A DNA stretch of 64,000 bases, taken from contig NZ_LMRV01000110.1 in NCBI RefSeq assembly GCF_001428245.1, forward strand, positions 150,229 to 214,228, in the 5' to 3' direction. Origin of the DNA: Paenibacillus sp. Soil522. GTDB taxonomy: Bacteria; Bacillota; Bacilli; Paenibacillales; Paenibacillaceae. Made by a program: the position numbers and the translations under genes. The notes beneath the pieces are model-generated. The model was not told where the DNA came from. It worked only from the letters and a program-made list of their open reading frames with translations, and did no database searches. Of this stretch, positions 45,449 to 54,782 are shown piece after piece. Numbering within the stretch: position 1 is the stretch's first letter; the number at the start of each line of letters is the position of its first letter.

Positions 45449-46531
45449 ATGAATAAACGAATGCAAATCTCGGCAGCTGCGCTGCTATTGTCACTCATCC
45501 TCTTGGTAACGGCATGCAGCGGAGGGAACGGGGGGAACGGAGGAGGCAATGAAGCGTCTCAGGAAACGGTTGGAACGATTGAACCGAGCAGCCAGGCGGA
45601 GCCTACAGTGGAACCGACACCGCTGCCTTATGATGCACCGCTAACCGGCTTGAAGCTGGAAAAGGCGGCAACGGCAAGGCCGATCGTCGTCATGATTAAT
45701 AATTTCGCAGCGGCTCGTCCGCAATCTGGACTGACGAACGCTGACGTCATATGGGAAGTGCTCGCGGAAGGCGGCATTACACGATTAATTGCGGTATTTC
45801 AGAGTACGAATGCAGCAACCGATTCTATTGGACCGGTACGCAGCATCAGGCCTTATTTAATTGATATTGGCGATAGCTACGGGGCTGTTATGGCCCATGC
45901 GGGCGCGAGCAATGACGGCTATGATATTTTGCAGCATCAAGGCAAGCCTTATTTGGATGAAATCTCGAATGCGGGCAGCTATTTCTGGAGAAGCAAGGAG
46001 CGGAAGGCGCCGCATAATTTGTATTCGAGCTTGGAGAAGCTGCGCGAGGGAGCCGAGAAGAAGAAATACCGTTCGGGTGATGCCGTTCCTGCCTACACGT
46101 TCGCAGACACCGGTTCAACGGAATCGGGAGTACCGGCATCGAATATTACCATTTCGTTTTTGATGCAAGATTATAAAGTGGTATACGCCTACGATGCGGC
46201 GGGCGGTTTGTATAAGCGTTCGATTGGGGAAAAGCCTCATATCGATATGAATAATGATCAGCAGCTGTCGGCCGCTAACCTGGTTGTGCTTGGCGCTAAC
46301 CATAAGACGCTCGATAATCAAGGGCGGCTTGCGGTTGATTTGACGGATGGCGGCTCGGCGATCCTGTTCCAAAAGGGAATAGCGATTGAAGCGGAATGGG
46401 TACGGGCTCCCGACGGTATGATTCGGATCGTAAAGAACGGAGCGGAGCTTCCATTTGTGCCAGGCAAAACCTTCTTTCATATCGTGCCGAACAATCCGAC
46501 ATTTGAAGAGCATGTCACGTGGGTACAATAG
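45449..46531 (+). CDS. yerB: DUF3048 lipoprotein YerB
   Basis: A 360-aa lipoprotein with signal peptide AALLLSLILLVTAC (lipobox VTAC), a glycine-rich then threonine/proline-rich linker, and the paired DUF3048 domains: VVMINNFAAARPQSGLTNAD, EVLAEGGITRLIAVFQS, IGPVRSIRPY and FWRSKERKAPHN. The function of the family is unknown; it acts outside the membrane. AGGG before the ATG at 45449 and the signal peptide favour this start over 45401. In B. subtilis it is encoded near purD and yerC, as here in order but not distance. Confidence 0.9.
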   Translation: MNKRMQISAAALLLSLILLVTACSGGNGGNGGGNEASQETVGTIEPSSQAEPTVEPTPLPYDAPLTGLKLEKAATARPIVVMINNFAAARPQSGLTNADVIWEVLAEGGITRLIAVFQSTNAATDSIGPVRSIRPYLIDIGDSYGAVMAHAGASNDGYDILQHQGKPYLDEISNAGSYFWRSKERKAPHNLYSSLEKLREGAEKKKYRSGDAVPAYTFADTGSTESGVPASNITISFLMQDYKVVYAYDAAGGLYKRSIGEKPHIDMNNDQQLSAANLVVLGANHKTLDNQGRLAVDLTDGGSAILFQKGIAIEAEWVRAPDGMIRIVKNGAELPFVPGKTFFHIVPNNPTFEEHVTWVQ

Positions 46532-46585
46532 TAAAACATTGGAAACCCTGTTAACAGGCGTTAACGGATGAGCTTCCAAGGATAG

Positions 46586-46624
46586 AAAAAGGCGCAATCC
46601 TGTTACAGGATTGCGCCCTTTTTT
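46586..46624 (+). terminator. Terminator of yerB
   Basis: GGCGCAATCCTG (46591-46602) pairs perfectly with CAGGATTGCGCC (46606-46617) around TTA, followed by CTTTTTT. The A-run in front also makes it usable on the other strand. Confidence 0.95.
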
Positions 46625-46757
46625 ATATTTACTTTGAAAATTTCAAAGTTTTCATAAAACCTTTACATTTTCTTAACAATTCAAATGTAAACTGTGTTAA
46701 GATATTGTGGGCTTATAGCGGTTCGCCTAAACATCAAGTCAGGTAAAGGGGATTACG

Positions 46758-47369
46758 ATGTTCAAGAAAAAGGATATTTTCTTTAAGACGTTCGAAGAAA
46801 TGGCTGACGCCATTGTCGAGGCTGTCGAGTATTTTGCCAAAGGCTTATCAGATCTGTCGGATGTATCAGCTTTCGCCAAAACCATGAAGGAATACGAAAG
46901 CAAATGCGACAAAAACGTGCATACGATTTTGAAGCAATTGAACAAAACGTTCATAACTCCAATCGAGCGCGAAGATATTATGGCCCTGACGACTTCGCTT
47001 GATGACGTGCTTGATGGCATTGAAGCTTGCGCGTCCCGTTTTGAAATGTACAACATTCGTGAAAAGGATGAGTACATAACGCTGTTCGGCGATATTCTTG
47101 TTCGTTCATCGCATCAAATCAAGAAGGCTATCTACTTATTGACAGAACGTAAATTGCTTGCGATTCGTGAGCCGAACATTGCGCTTAACGAACTAGAGAA
47201 CCAAGCGGATGATCTGCTTCGGGTATCCATCAAGAGCTTGTTCACTAACGTTAGCGATCCGATTGAGCTGATGAAACGCAAGGAGATTTATGAGATGCTG
47301 GAGCAAACGACCGACTTCTGCGAGGATGTTGCCAATACGCTGGAATCGATCATTATGCGTAACAGCTAA
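46758..47369 (+). CDS. DUF47 phosphate transport regulator (PhoU-like)
   Basis: A 203-aa helical protein of the DUF47/YkaA family, a relative of PhoU found next to Pit transporters and thought to modulate them. It starts MFKKKDIFFKTFEEMAD and has TFITPIEREDIMAL and LDDVLDGIEACASRF, typical of the family. AAGGGG precedes the ATG. The pit gene follows after 23 bases, forming the usual pair. Cytoplasmic. Confidence 0.92.
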   Translation: MFKKKDIFFKTFEEMADAIVEAVEYFAKGLSDLSDVSAFAKTMKEYESKCDKNVHTILKQLNKTFITPIEREDIMALTTSLDDVLDGIEACASRFEMYNIREKDEYITLFGDILVRSSHQIKKAIYLLTERKLLAIREPNIALNELENQADDLLRVSIKSLFTNVSDPIELMKRKEIYEMLEQTTDFCEDVANTLESIIMRNS

Positions 47370-47392
47370 CCTGGAGAGTAGGAGCCTTACTA

Positions 47393-48388
47393 ATGGAATT
47401 AATCGTTCTGTGGATTGTTGTGTTTCTGGCGCTTTCGTTTGATTTTATAAATGGATTTCACGATACGGCTAATGCGATTGCGACCGCCGTATCAACGCGT
47501 GCGTTAAAGCCCCGGGTTGCTATCGTTCTGGCGGCATTAATGAACTTCATCGGCGCGATTACGTTTACCGGCGTTGCGGCGACAATCGGTAAAGGCGTCG
47601 CGAATCCGGCTGAATTAGAGCACGGCGTACCGATCGTAATTGCTGCTTTGCTGTCGGCTATCGCTTGGAACTTGATCACATGGTGGTTCGGTATTCCGTC
47701 CTCATCATCTCATGCTTTGATCGGCTCGCTGGCCGGTGCGGTAATCGCCGGAGCAGGTCTGTCTGCGATTAACAACGATGGATTAATTAAAATCGTTAAG
47801 GCGCTAGTCCTATCGCCGCTGCTCGCTTTCTCTGCCGGTTTTATTATTATGTGGATATTAAAATTGATTTTTGCAAAGTCAAGTCCGCATCAGGTGAACA
47901 AAGGCTTTCGTTTCGGTCAAATACTGACAGCTGCCTTTCAATCGTTCTCACACGGCACGAATGATGCGCAGAAGGCGATGGGTATCATCGTATTTGCGCT
48001 CGTTGCTGCCGGTCTTCAAGATACGATGGACGTTCCGCTCTGGGTTAAGATTTCCGCCGCGACAGCGATGGCGCTCGGTACTTCAGTCGGCGGCTGGAAA
48101 ATTATTAAGACAATGGGTACGAAGATTTTCAAAATCGAGCCAATTAACGGATTCGCGGCGGATATCGGTTCCGCTGCCGTTATTTTGACAGCTACGATGA
48201 TCCACTTGCCTGTAAGCACGACGCATGTCATTACTTCGTCGATCCTAGGTGTCGGCAGCGCGAAGCGCTTCTCCGCCGTCAAATGGGGCGTCGCAGGTCG
48301 TATCGTTATTTCGTGGATCATCACGATTCCGATCACCATACTTATGGCTATGTTCTTCTACTGGATTATTCACTTCTTTTTCCTATAA
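47393..48388 (+). CDS. pit: Low-affinity inorganic phosphate transporter (PiT family)
   Basis: A 331-aa integral membrane symporter with about ten helices. The two inverted PiT signatures are visible: FDFINGFHDTANAIATAVSTR (shown in part by GFHDTANAIAT) and FSHGTNDAQKAMGI, plus WWFGIPSSSSHALIGSLAG and LPVSTTHVITSSILG. It imports phosphate as a neutral metal-phosphate complex with protons. GTAGGAG lies 8 bases before the ATG. Co-transcribed with the DUF47 gene; a terminator follows. Confidence 0.95.
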   Translation: MELIVLWIVVFLALSFDFINGFHDTANAIATAVSTRALKPRVAIVLAALMNFIGAITFTGVAATIGKGVANPAELEHGVPIVIAALLSAIAWNLITWWFGIPSSSSHALIGSLAGAVIAGAGLSAINNDGLIKIVKALVLSPLLAFSAGFIIMWILKLIFAKSSPHQVNKGFRFGQILTAAFQSFSHGTNDAQKAMGIIVFALVAAGLQDTMDVPLWVKISAATAMALGTSVGGWKIIKTMGTKIFKIEPINGFAADIGSAAVILTATMIHLPVSTTHVITSSILGVGSAKRFSAVKWGVAGRIVISWIITIPITILMAMFFYWIIHFFFL

Positions 48389-48440
48389 GGAATAGTGACG
48401 TAATCAAGCCAGTGAGATCGTGCAAGTTCTTTTTAATGAG

Positions 48441-48509
48441 ATAGTGAGGAAAACCTCACTCGCCATGAACCTATGTTCATGGGGAATGAGATTTTTCTCA
48501 CTATTTTTT
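48441..48509 (+). terminator. Terminator of the DUF47-pit operon
   Basis: ATAGTGAG (48441-48448) pairs with CTCACTAT (48497-48504), and an inner CCATGAAC (48463-48470) with GTTCATGG (48475-48482). A T-run (48504-48509) follows. Confidence 0.85.
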
Positions 48510-48551
48510 GTGCTTTTTACGAAGCTGCCTGCGCTCCTCAAGCAGTAGTTT

Positions 48552-48894
48552 TGTGGATAACTATTATCGAATGCCGTCGAAATTTGCGCGTATACACATA
48601 ATTAGTAACAGCTGTGTATGAATTTGAAGGTAAACAAAACCGTTTTTTGTTTATCAATTGATCGGGATATTCACAATAGAGTAACAGCTGTGCATGGGTC
48701 GCAATGAAGATGCTGCCGAAGCATGTCGAAGGTTGCCTTTGTGCACAGAAAATTTGATTTTCCTAGCACAAGATAAGAAGAGTTTTGTGGATATATCGGA
48801 TAATGGCTTTATCCACAGCAGGATAAAGCGATTATCTCTTGTGTGAAAATGTGCATAAATATAAATAGCATCATAACAAATCGATTTATGCACA
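48552..48894. other. DnaA-box cluster
   Basis: Four perfect matches to TTATNCACA: 48552-48560 (minus), 48809-48817 (plus), 48850-48858 (minus), 48886-48894 (plus). At least five more have one mismatch: 48590-48598, 48613-48621, 48667-48675, 48739-48747 and 48786-48794. No gene lies in this stretch and dnaA/dnaN are absent, so it is not the standard oriC arrangement. It resembles secondary DnaA-binding clusters (datA in E. coli, DBCs in B. subtilis) that titrate DnaA. Confidence 0.8.
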
Positions 48895-48993
48895 AAACGA
48901 TCGTTGCTGCAGAAACGAAAACAGAGAGATATCAGAAATCATCGAATCGGCCGCAACATACACCCGCATGCACAAATCCCAAAATACAAAATA

Positions 48994-49032
48994 GGGCTGT
49001 CTCTCAGGTTTTTAAACCTGTTGAGACAGCCC
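48994..49032 (-). terminator. Terminator of the minus-strand gene at 49050
   Basis: GGGCTGTCTC (48994-49003) pairs perfectly with GAGACAGCCC (49023-49032), with CAGG/CCTG and an AT loop inside. On the minus strand it is followed by TATTTTGTATTTT. Confidence 0.8.
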
Positions 49033-49049
49033 CATGGCTTAAAAGGAAG

Positions 49050-49577
49050 TTATCTACGGCGTTTTGGCCGGCGGCGGCGGGCTGCGCCGCTGCCAGAGCC
49101 GGCGCTGGGCTTGCGGCGCTTGCGGCGCTTTGGTTTCCATTCGCCGTCGTCATCATCATCCGATTCGGAGGATGACTTTTTGAAAGAGCCCATCAGCACT
49201 TTAACAAGAGGCGCCATTTGGGAGACGCTTGACATCACCTTCTGCACCTTCTGAACCGTTGTAAGGATGCCGTCGATGCCGCCAATACGGTCGACAAAGC
49301 CTTTGATATCACTTAGGTTGGCAAGAGAGAAGCCGCCTGCTTTTGGGGGGGCGGTCGTTTCAATTAACTCAGCTGTTGACTCCGGTAAGACGACGGGCAG
49401 GATATCCTGCGTTAGTGGCGTCGATACTTCAGGCGGCATCGTTGGCAGGTCTCCGCCAAAGCTGAAGCCGCTTGATTTCACACCAAACGATTTGCTTGGC
49501 TGGCCTTGCGCTTGGCGGTGGCCGCCGTGCCAATCGTATTGCTGGTTGCCCGTACCGGGGTTATTGCGGTAATTCAC
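49050..49577 (-). CDS. Hypothetical protein with Arg/Lys-rich tail, YqfQ/VrrA-like
   Basis: A 175-aa protein in three parts: a polar, glutamine- and glycine-rich start, a middle helix block (LANLSDIKGFVDRIGGIDG, KVMSSVSQMAPLVKVLMG), and a tail with DDDDDGEWKPKRRKRR and RRRRPKRRR. The middle resembles the conserved core of YqfQ (VrrA-like) proteins of Bacilli, whose function is unknown. GTG at 49577 is chosen because GAAGGG precedes it by about 11 bases; the frame extends to 49625 without a site. The charged tail suggests nucleic acid, wall polymer or polyphosphate binding, which is conjecture. Confidence 0.65.
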   Translation of the reverse strand: MNYRNNPGTGNQQYDWHGGHRQAQGQPSKSFGVKSSGFSFGGDLPTMPPEVSTPLTQDILPVVLPESTAELIETTAPPKAGGFSLANLSDIKGFVDRIGGIDGILTTVQKVQKVMSSVSQMAPLVKVLMGSFKKSSSESDDDDDGEWKPKRRKRRKPSAGSGSGAARRRRPKRRR

Positions 49578-49813
49578 ACGGATCACAACCCTTCTTTTAT
49601 AATAGTTTATGGTGTAGGCGAACATACGGATTGGACGAATGTCTCGGGTTGCGGAATTTTTTCTAGATAAATGCCCTGTGCTTGTATGTGTCTTTGCTTC
49701 AAAAAACAGCTGCCCGCCTCTTCTGTTCTGTAAAGCGTGAATACGGTAATGTTTGAAAAAAACGGGTAAAAAAGATACAATAGCTACATTAGTTTTAATA
49801 GGAGTGAATGCGT

Positions 49814-50104
49814 ATGCAACTCAAAAAGCTTAACGATAAAGCAATAGATCAATTATTCGAAGCGGTTCTAACGTTAAAATCGGTTGAGGAATGTTATGTG
49901 TTCTTTGATGATTTGTGTACGGTAAATGAAATTCAGTCGTTATCGCAAAGACTTGAGGTTGCGCGTATGCTCGGCAAGGGCAGCACATACAATGCCATCG
50001 AGGCTGAGACCGGTGCCAGCACGGCAACCATTTCCAGGGTGAAGCGCTGTTTGAATTACGGCAATGACGGTTATAAAATGGCTTTAGAACGTCTCGGAAG
50101 GTAG
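49814..50104 (+). CDS. yerC: YerC/TrpR-like DNA-binding protein
   Basis: A 96-aa helical protein of the TrpR/YerC/YecD family, nearly matching B. subtilis YerC throughout: FFDDLCTVNEIQSLSQRLE, then VARMLGKGSTYNAIEAETG and the helix-turn-helix ASTATISRVKRCLNYGNDG. It should bind DNA as a dimer; its regulon is not shown here. GGAG at 49801-49804 stands 9 bases from the ATG at 49814, which also gives the usual MQ start; the ATG at 49808 is too close. Confidence 0.93.
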   Translation: MQLKKLNDKAIDQLFEAVLTLKSVEECYVFFDDLCTVNEIQSLSQRLEVARMLGKGSTYNAIEAETGASTATISRVKRCLNYGNDGYKMALERLGR

Positions 50105-50114
50105 GGCTCCTTCG

Positions 50115-50897
50115 ATGAAGCCAGGCATTCTCGTAATCAGTCACGGCTCTAGAGAAACCGCGTGGGTAGAGCTAGTCGACGATGCCATATCGGCCGCAGC
50201 GGATTCGCCGCGCTTGTCTGGCGTTCCCATTGTGTCGTCCTTTCTTGAAATTATCGAGGGACGGCTTATTCAGGATGGAATCGATGAGCTTGAGCGGCAG
50301 GGCGTAACGGACATGTACGTGGTGCCGCTGTTCATATCCTCAGGCAGCACGCATGTGGACGAGATTGGGCAGGCGTTCGGTCTTCCATGGGTTACGGAGC
50401 TGGAAGGCGACCTCGGTACGTTTCGCGTTGCCGCAAAAGTTCATTATGGACAGCCGATCGACGATGATCCGGAAATCGCGGAGCTGCTCGCTCTGAACAT
50501 CGCGGAATTGTCCTCGGAGCCAGGCAAGGAAGCCTTGCTGCTGATCGGCCACGGAAGCCAGGAAAAGGTATTCCATGAACGCTGGCAGGAAGGGCTGTTG
50601 AAGCTTGGTGAGCGGCTTCGCGCGCTTGGCGGCTTTAAGCGCGCAGAGTACGCGATGCTTCTGCCCGATCAAGCAGCATCGAAGCTTGCAGAGATGCAGG
50701 CGGCGAATCCGGAGGAAGCGGTCATTGTCGTACCGCTGTTCCTGAGCCAGGGTTATTTTACGAATCAAGTTATCCCGGCACGCCTTACTGGGCTTGAGTA
50801 CCGGTATAACGGCAGGGCGATGCTGCCGCATTCGGCGATTGAACGATGGCTGGAGCGTCAGATGTACGATGGCCTGCAGCGTTTGAGTGAGAAGTAG
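50115..50897 (+). CDS. CbiX/SirB-like sirohydrochlorin chelatase, two-domain
   Basis: A 260-aa protein made of two CbiX-type repeats. Each half has the ISHGSR / LLIGHGS strand with the metal-site histidine, and VVPLFISSGSTHVDEI / VVPLFLSQGYFTNQVI. Such proteins insert cobalt or iron into sirohydrochlorin for cobalamin or siroheme. No other tetrapyrrole gene is adjacent, so the metal is undetermined. It starts 11 bases after yerC and is probably co-transcribed with it. Confidence 0.85.
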   Translation: MKPGILVISHGSRETAWVELVDDAISAAADSPRLSGVPIVSSFLEIIEGRLIQDGIDELERQGVTDMYVVPLFISSGSTHVDEIGQAFGLPWVTELEGDLGTFRVAAKVHYGQPIDDDPEIAELLALNIAELSSEPGKEALLLIGHGSQEKVFHERWQEGLLKLGERLRALGGFKRAEYAMLLPDQAASKLAEMQAANPEEAVIVVPLFLSQGYFTNQVIPARLTGLEYRYNGRAMLPHSAIERWLERQMYDGLQRLSEK

Positions 50898-50955
50898 AGG
50901 TTATCGTTTAGAATCTATATGATAGGTTTAGTGGATTGTTAGGGGTGAACCGAGG

Positions 50956-51873
50956 GTGGCAATCAAACGGGCGAGACTTATTTATAACCCGACATCGGGA
51001 AGAGAAGAAATGAAGAAACGTCTGCCTGATATTCTCCAGCGGCTGGAACAAGGCGGTATCGAAACGAGCTGTCACGCGACAATTGGTGAAGGAGATGCTA
51101 CGCTTGCTGCAGCAGAAGCGGCGGACCGCGGCTACTATGATTTAATCATTGCGGCGGGCGGCGACGGGACGCTTTATGAGGTCATTAATGGATTGACGAG
51201 CAAGCCTAACCGGCCTCCGCTTGGCATTTTGCCGGTGGGAACAACAAATGATTTTGCACGGGCGATGGGTATTCCGAAGCATTGGGAGTATGCGGTCGAT
51301 CTGATCGTTCAACAATACAGCCGGCCGATTGACGTCGGGAAGGCGAATGATCGTTATTTTATTAACATAGCCGGTGGAGGCTCCTTGACGGAGCTGACCT
51401 ACGATGTGCCAAGCAAGCTGAAGACGATGATCGGGCAGCTCGCTTATTATATGAAGGGCATGGAGAAAATGACCCGTCTTCGCCCGACCGAGCTGACCTT
51501 TCAAGCGGCCGGCGTAGGCGAGTTTCATGACGAGTTCATGATGTTCCTCATTTGTAACAGCAACTCGGTCGGGGGCTTCGAGCGCTTAGCGCCAGACTCG
51601 AAGCTGGATGACGGCTTGCTCGACGTCCTGCTGATTCGTAAATGCAACCTGCCGGAGTTTATTAAGCTGGTGACGCTCGCACTGCGCGGCGAGCATTTGA
51701 ACGATCCGCATGTCATTCACTTCCGGACGAACGAATTAAAGGTGACAACGCCGGATTACGTGCAAATTAACCTCGACGGCGAATATGGCGGCGTGCTGCC
51801 ATGCACGTTTTCAGTGCTGCCGTCGCATTTGCGTATTTTTGCGGATGAAACGGGCGAATCGACTTACCGTTAA
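50956..51873 (+). CDS. dgkB: Diacylglycerol kinase
   Basis: A 305-aa soluble lipid kinase, orthologous by look to B. subtilis DgkB (YerQ), which returns diacylglycerol from lipoteichoic acid synthesis to phosphatidate. Seen are LIYNPTSGREEMKK, the nucleotide loop AAGGDGTLYEVINGL, PVGTTNDFARAMGIP and LLDVLLIRKCNLPEF. It begins with GTG after AGGGG. The neighbouring rlmCD is also its neighbour in B. subtilis. Confidence 0.94.
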   Translation: MAIKRARLIYNPTSGREEMKKRLPDILQRLEQGGIETSCHATIGEGDATLAAAEAADRGYYDLIIAAGGDGTLYEVINGLTSKPNRPPLGILPVGTTNDFARAMGIPKHWEYAVDLIVQQYSRPIDVGKANDRYFINIAGGGSLTELTYDVPSKLKTMIGQLAYYMKGMEKMTRLRPTELTFQAAGVGEFHDEFMMFLICNSNSVGGFERLAPDSKLDDGLLDVLLIRKCNLPEFIKLVTLALRGEHLNDPHVIHFRTNELKVTTPDYVQINLDGEYGGVLPCTFSVLPSHLRIFADETGESTYR

Positions 51874-51953
51874 GTGCGGATGAATGCAGGAATATGGGGA
51901 TAATAGCTATTAGCGTATAAGGAATCGCATTGAAGATAGAGCGGAGAGAATTT

Positions 51954-53456
51954 ATGCATAAAGGGAAAAGCAGAGGCGGCAAGGGAAGATCGCGTGGCGC
52001 AGCTCGTACGAGTGCAGCGGCGGTTCCAGTGGATGCGCCTTTTCAGAAAAATGAAGAAGTCACCGTCGATATTATCGGCTTGACGCATGACGGAGAAGGG
52101 GTAGGCCGCGCTGACGGCTTTACCCTTTTTATTCAGGGAGCTCTTCCCGGTGAACGCGTGCGGGCGAAGGTCATAAAGGTGAAGAAGCAGTATGGGTATG
52201 CCCGGCTTGAAGAGCTGATGCTTCAGAGCCCGTCGCGCCTCGAGCCGCCTTGCGATATTTATAAGGAGTGCGGCGGCTGCCAGCTGCAGCACTTCGATTA
52301 CTCCGCGCAGCTGGAGTGGAAGCGGCAGCATGTTGTGGATAATCTGACGCGGATTGGGAAGCTGCAGGTTGCGGGGGAAGGAAGCCGTGAAGATGGAGAG
52401 AATGCGTCTGCAGGGATTGTTGTCCACAAGACGGTTGGCATGGACAAGCCATGGCGTTACCGCAATAAAGCTTCGGTACCGATTGGCAGAGATTCTAGTG
52501 ACGGACAATTGATCGCAGGCTTCTACGCGCGCGGCAGCCATCGGATCATCGATATGGACGATTGTCTAATTGAGCATGAGCACAATGACGAAGTGATTCG
52601 CGTCGTGAAGCGAATCGGACGCGAGCTCGGCGCTTCGCCTTACGAGGAAGAAACGGGCCGCGGCGTGCTGCGCCATGTGATGGCGCGGACTGGCGTGGTG
52701 ACTGGCGAGATCATGGTCGTGCTCGTAACGAACGGCAAGAAGCTGCCGGAAGCGGATCGCTGGGTTGCGCGTATCCGTGAGGAGCTGCCTGGCGTGAAGA
52801 GCATTGTGCAGAACGTGAATGAGCGCAATACAAACGTTATTTTTGGTGATGAGACTCGCGTCCTCTGGGGCAGTGAGGTCATCTATGACGAGCTCGACGG
52901 CATCCGCTTCGCGATCTCGGCAAGATCGTTCTATCAGGTGAACCCGATGCAAACGGTGGAGCTTTACCGCAAAGCAGTAGAGTATGCGGGATTGACGGGA
53001 TCGGAGACTGTTATTGACGCTTATTGCGGTATCGGGACGATATCGCTGTTCCTCGCAAGACAAGCCGGCCGCGTCTACGGCGTGGAGATTGTACCGGAGG
53101 CCATTGAGGATGCGGCCCGCAATGCCGAGTTGAATGACATCACGAACGCGTCATTCGAGGCGGGACCTGCGGAGGTCGTGATCCCGCGCTGGCGCGAGGA
53201 AGGGATTACGGCGGATGTTATCGTCGTCGATCCGCCCCGCAAAGGCTGCGATCCTGCGCTCCTTGAGACAATTCTGGCTATGCAGCCGGAGCGAGTCGTT
53301 TATGTGAGCTGCAACCCGTCCACACTGGCCCGGGATTTAAGAGTGCTGGAGGATGGCGGGTATCAGACGGTTGAGGTCGTGCCTGTGGATATGTTCCCTT
53401 GGACGGTTCATGTGGAATCGGTTGCTTTGCTCGTGAGGGTTAATACAGAGAGTTGA
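51954..53456 (+). CDS. rlmCD: 23S rRNA (uracil-5-)-methyltransferase RlmCD
   Basis: A 500-aa RumA/TrmA-family enzyme using SAM to methylate uracils in 23S rRNA (U747 and U1939 in the Bacillus enzyme). A basic N-terminal tail precedes a TRAM domain (VTVDIIGLTHDGEGVGRADG). The Fe-S cysteines appear in PPCDIYKECGGCQLQHF. The catalytic part has VIDAYCGIGTISLFLA, VDPPRKGCDPALL and the nucleophile cysteine YVSCNPSTLARDL. GGAGAG precedes the ATG at 51954; a start at 51930 would lie upstream of it. Confidence 0.94.
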   Translation: MHKGKSRGGKGRSRGAARTSAAAVPVDAPFQKNEEVTVDIIGLTHDGEGVGRADGFTLFIQGALPGERVRAKVIKVKKQYGYARLEELMLQSPSRLEPPCDIYKECGGCQLQHFDYSAQLEWKRQHVVDNLTRIGKLQVAGEGSREDGENASAGIVVHKTVGMDKPWRYRNKASVPIGRDSSDGQLIAGFYARGSHRIIDMDDCLIEHEHNDEVIRVVKRIGRELGASPYEEETGRGVLRHVMARTGVVTGEIMVVLVTNGKKLPEADRWVARIREELPGVKSIVQNVNERNTNVIFGDETRVLWGSEVIYDELDGIRFAISARSFYQVNPMQTVELYRKAVEYAGLTGSETVIDAYCGIGTISLFLARQAGRVYGVEIVPEAIEDAARNAELNDITNASFEAGPAEVVIPRWREEGITADVIVVDPPRKGCDPALLETILAMQPERVVYVSCNPSTLARDLRVLEDGGYQTVEVVPVDMFPWTVHVESVALLVRVNTES

Positions 53457-53497
53457 AAACCTGATATCTATTGGGTTTTAGGCATAAAAGAACGTAA

Positions 53498-53534
53498 AAA
53501 TGACGCTAGGAAGAGTTGATCCTGAGCGTCATTT
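53498..53534. terminator. Terminator between converging rlmCD and a minus-strand gene
   Basis: AAATGACGCT (53498-53507) pairs perfectly with AGCGTCATTT (53525-53534), with AGGA/TCCT inside. On the minus strand it ends in a T5 run; on the plus strand the tail is only partly T-rich. Confidence 0.8.
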
Positions 53535-53615
53535 CATTTGTCCTGAAATCTGATTTGTAAACAAAGATTCGAACTTATCGGCAGCACTGAAATTATTCTT
53601 TCGTGCGGAATTCGA

Positions 53616-54302
53616 TCAACCCTTAAGCCAGAGATCGTTTTTACTGAAGTAATTCTCCAGATAAGCCGCCTCTTCTTTATACACAGCGAGCAGCCTTCGC
53701 AAAATTTCGAATTCGTCTTCTGGTTCCTTTTTGTTTTTACGAAGTTGTATTTTCCATTTTTTTTCTACAGGGATGATCATCACAATCGAATGACCACCTA
53801 CCGCGGTCGCAATTATTTGCTTATCGTAAACCAAATCTATCAGTTGAGAAGGGTGGAAAATGCTTGAGAAAGCAAAGTATGAGCCTTCTTCTTGTAGCCT
53901 TAAGGCCTCTTCCAGCAATTCGTTCGTCTGTTTGCGGTTAAACGTAGGTGGGGTGGTTAGCTGTTGTGCCCATAATAAAATCAACCCTTTTTCTTCATAG
54001 GTGAACATAAAAGCGAAAGCATACAGGGTATAGATTCGGTTATTGTACATGGTGAACAGTTGTTCGATCTCTTGCTTCACGATTGGCCTTAATTGAGTAA
54101 AATCTATATGCGCAACATTCCCTTCCTTAAGAATAGGAGCAGTATAGGAATCGGGATGGAAATGAAACAACACATAGCTTGGGTCTTTTTGGTTTTGGAT
54201 TATAAACGGGTAATACTCTGCAAGTTGGCTCATGTTATCCAGATTTAGTTTCATTGTTCCGTGCGTTTCTCGACGTACACATGTCATTAACGAAGGTAAC
54301 AT
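53616..54302 (-). CDS. Hypothetical cytoplasmic protein
   Basis: A 228-aa protein not recognised. It has no signal peptide or membrane helix, and a mixed alpha/beta composition with aromatic-rich strands (YVLFHFHPDSY, GLILLWAQQL) and a lysine-rich stretch (EKKWKIQLRKNKKEPEDEFE). The ATG at 54302 follows AGGAGGG at about 5 bases, a strong site; the frame extends to 54380 without one. The codon choice looks more AT-rich than in the neighbouring purine genes. It converges on rlmCD, and its terminator is shared. Confidence 0.7.
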   Translation of the reverse strand: MLPSLMTCVRRETHGTMKLNLDNMSQLAEYYPFIIQNQKDPSYVLFHFHPDSYTAPILKEGNVAHIDFTQLRPIVKQEIEQLFTMYNNRIYTLYAFAFMFTYEEKGLILLWAQQLTTPPTFNRKQTNELLEEALRLQEEGSYFAFSSIFHPSQLIDLVYDKQIIATAVGGHSIVMIIPVEKKWKIQLRKNKKEPEDEFEILRRLLAVYKEEAAYLENYFSKNDLWLKG

Positions 54303-54782
54303 AAGAGCCCTCCTTGCTGTAGATTGTTTATTTTGGGGTTTGAAAAAACAGTAGCGCCTCAGTACGATAGGAATACTCAACCTGTCAAAATTCCGTCATC
54401 CAGGAGAGTGCTGTACTATAAAGTTTAAAGTGAAATTCAAACAAAATCAACTCAATTTCTTGTTATATGTAATATTATCTAACATTTATGATTAAAAATC
54501 CGAAAAACTCATTCTACAATCAATTTTTTAAGTCATGTTTAATGACATTAGGTCCCGGCCTTCGTTGATCGGAAACTACCTGCCATATCATTATAAAGGA
54601 TTTTTTTCTGTGTGGACGTTAAGATTATAGAATATTGTGAAGATTATGAGAACATTAATGCAACGCTAGTGGACAATTATATATGGTCGTTAGCACTTTA
54701 GAAGCAGATCATCCAATGAGAATCGTGTGGTTCGGGATTTTGATGCAATGGATAATGGAGAATTAAATTCAAATTGTCTGGA
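54303..54782. other. Gene-free AT-rich spacer
   Basis: About 480 bases with no frame that has a ribosome site, and no clear repeat. It contains promoter-like AT runs and marks the border between the housekeeping yer-type genes and the accessory right end. Confidence 0.5.

Noticed and set aside
48541..48900. DnaA-box cluster as the chromosomal origin
   Set aside because: No dnaA, dnaN, rpmH or gyr genes nearby; in Firmicutes the origin lies at dnaA.
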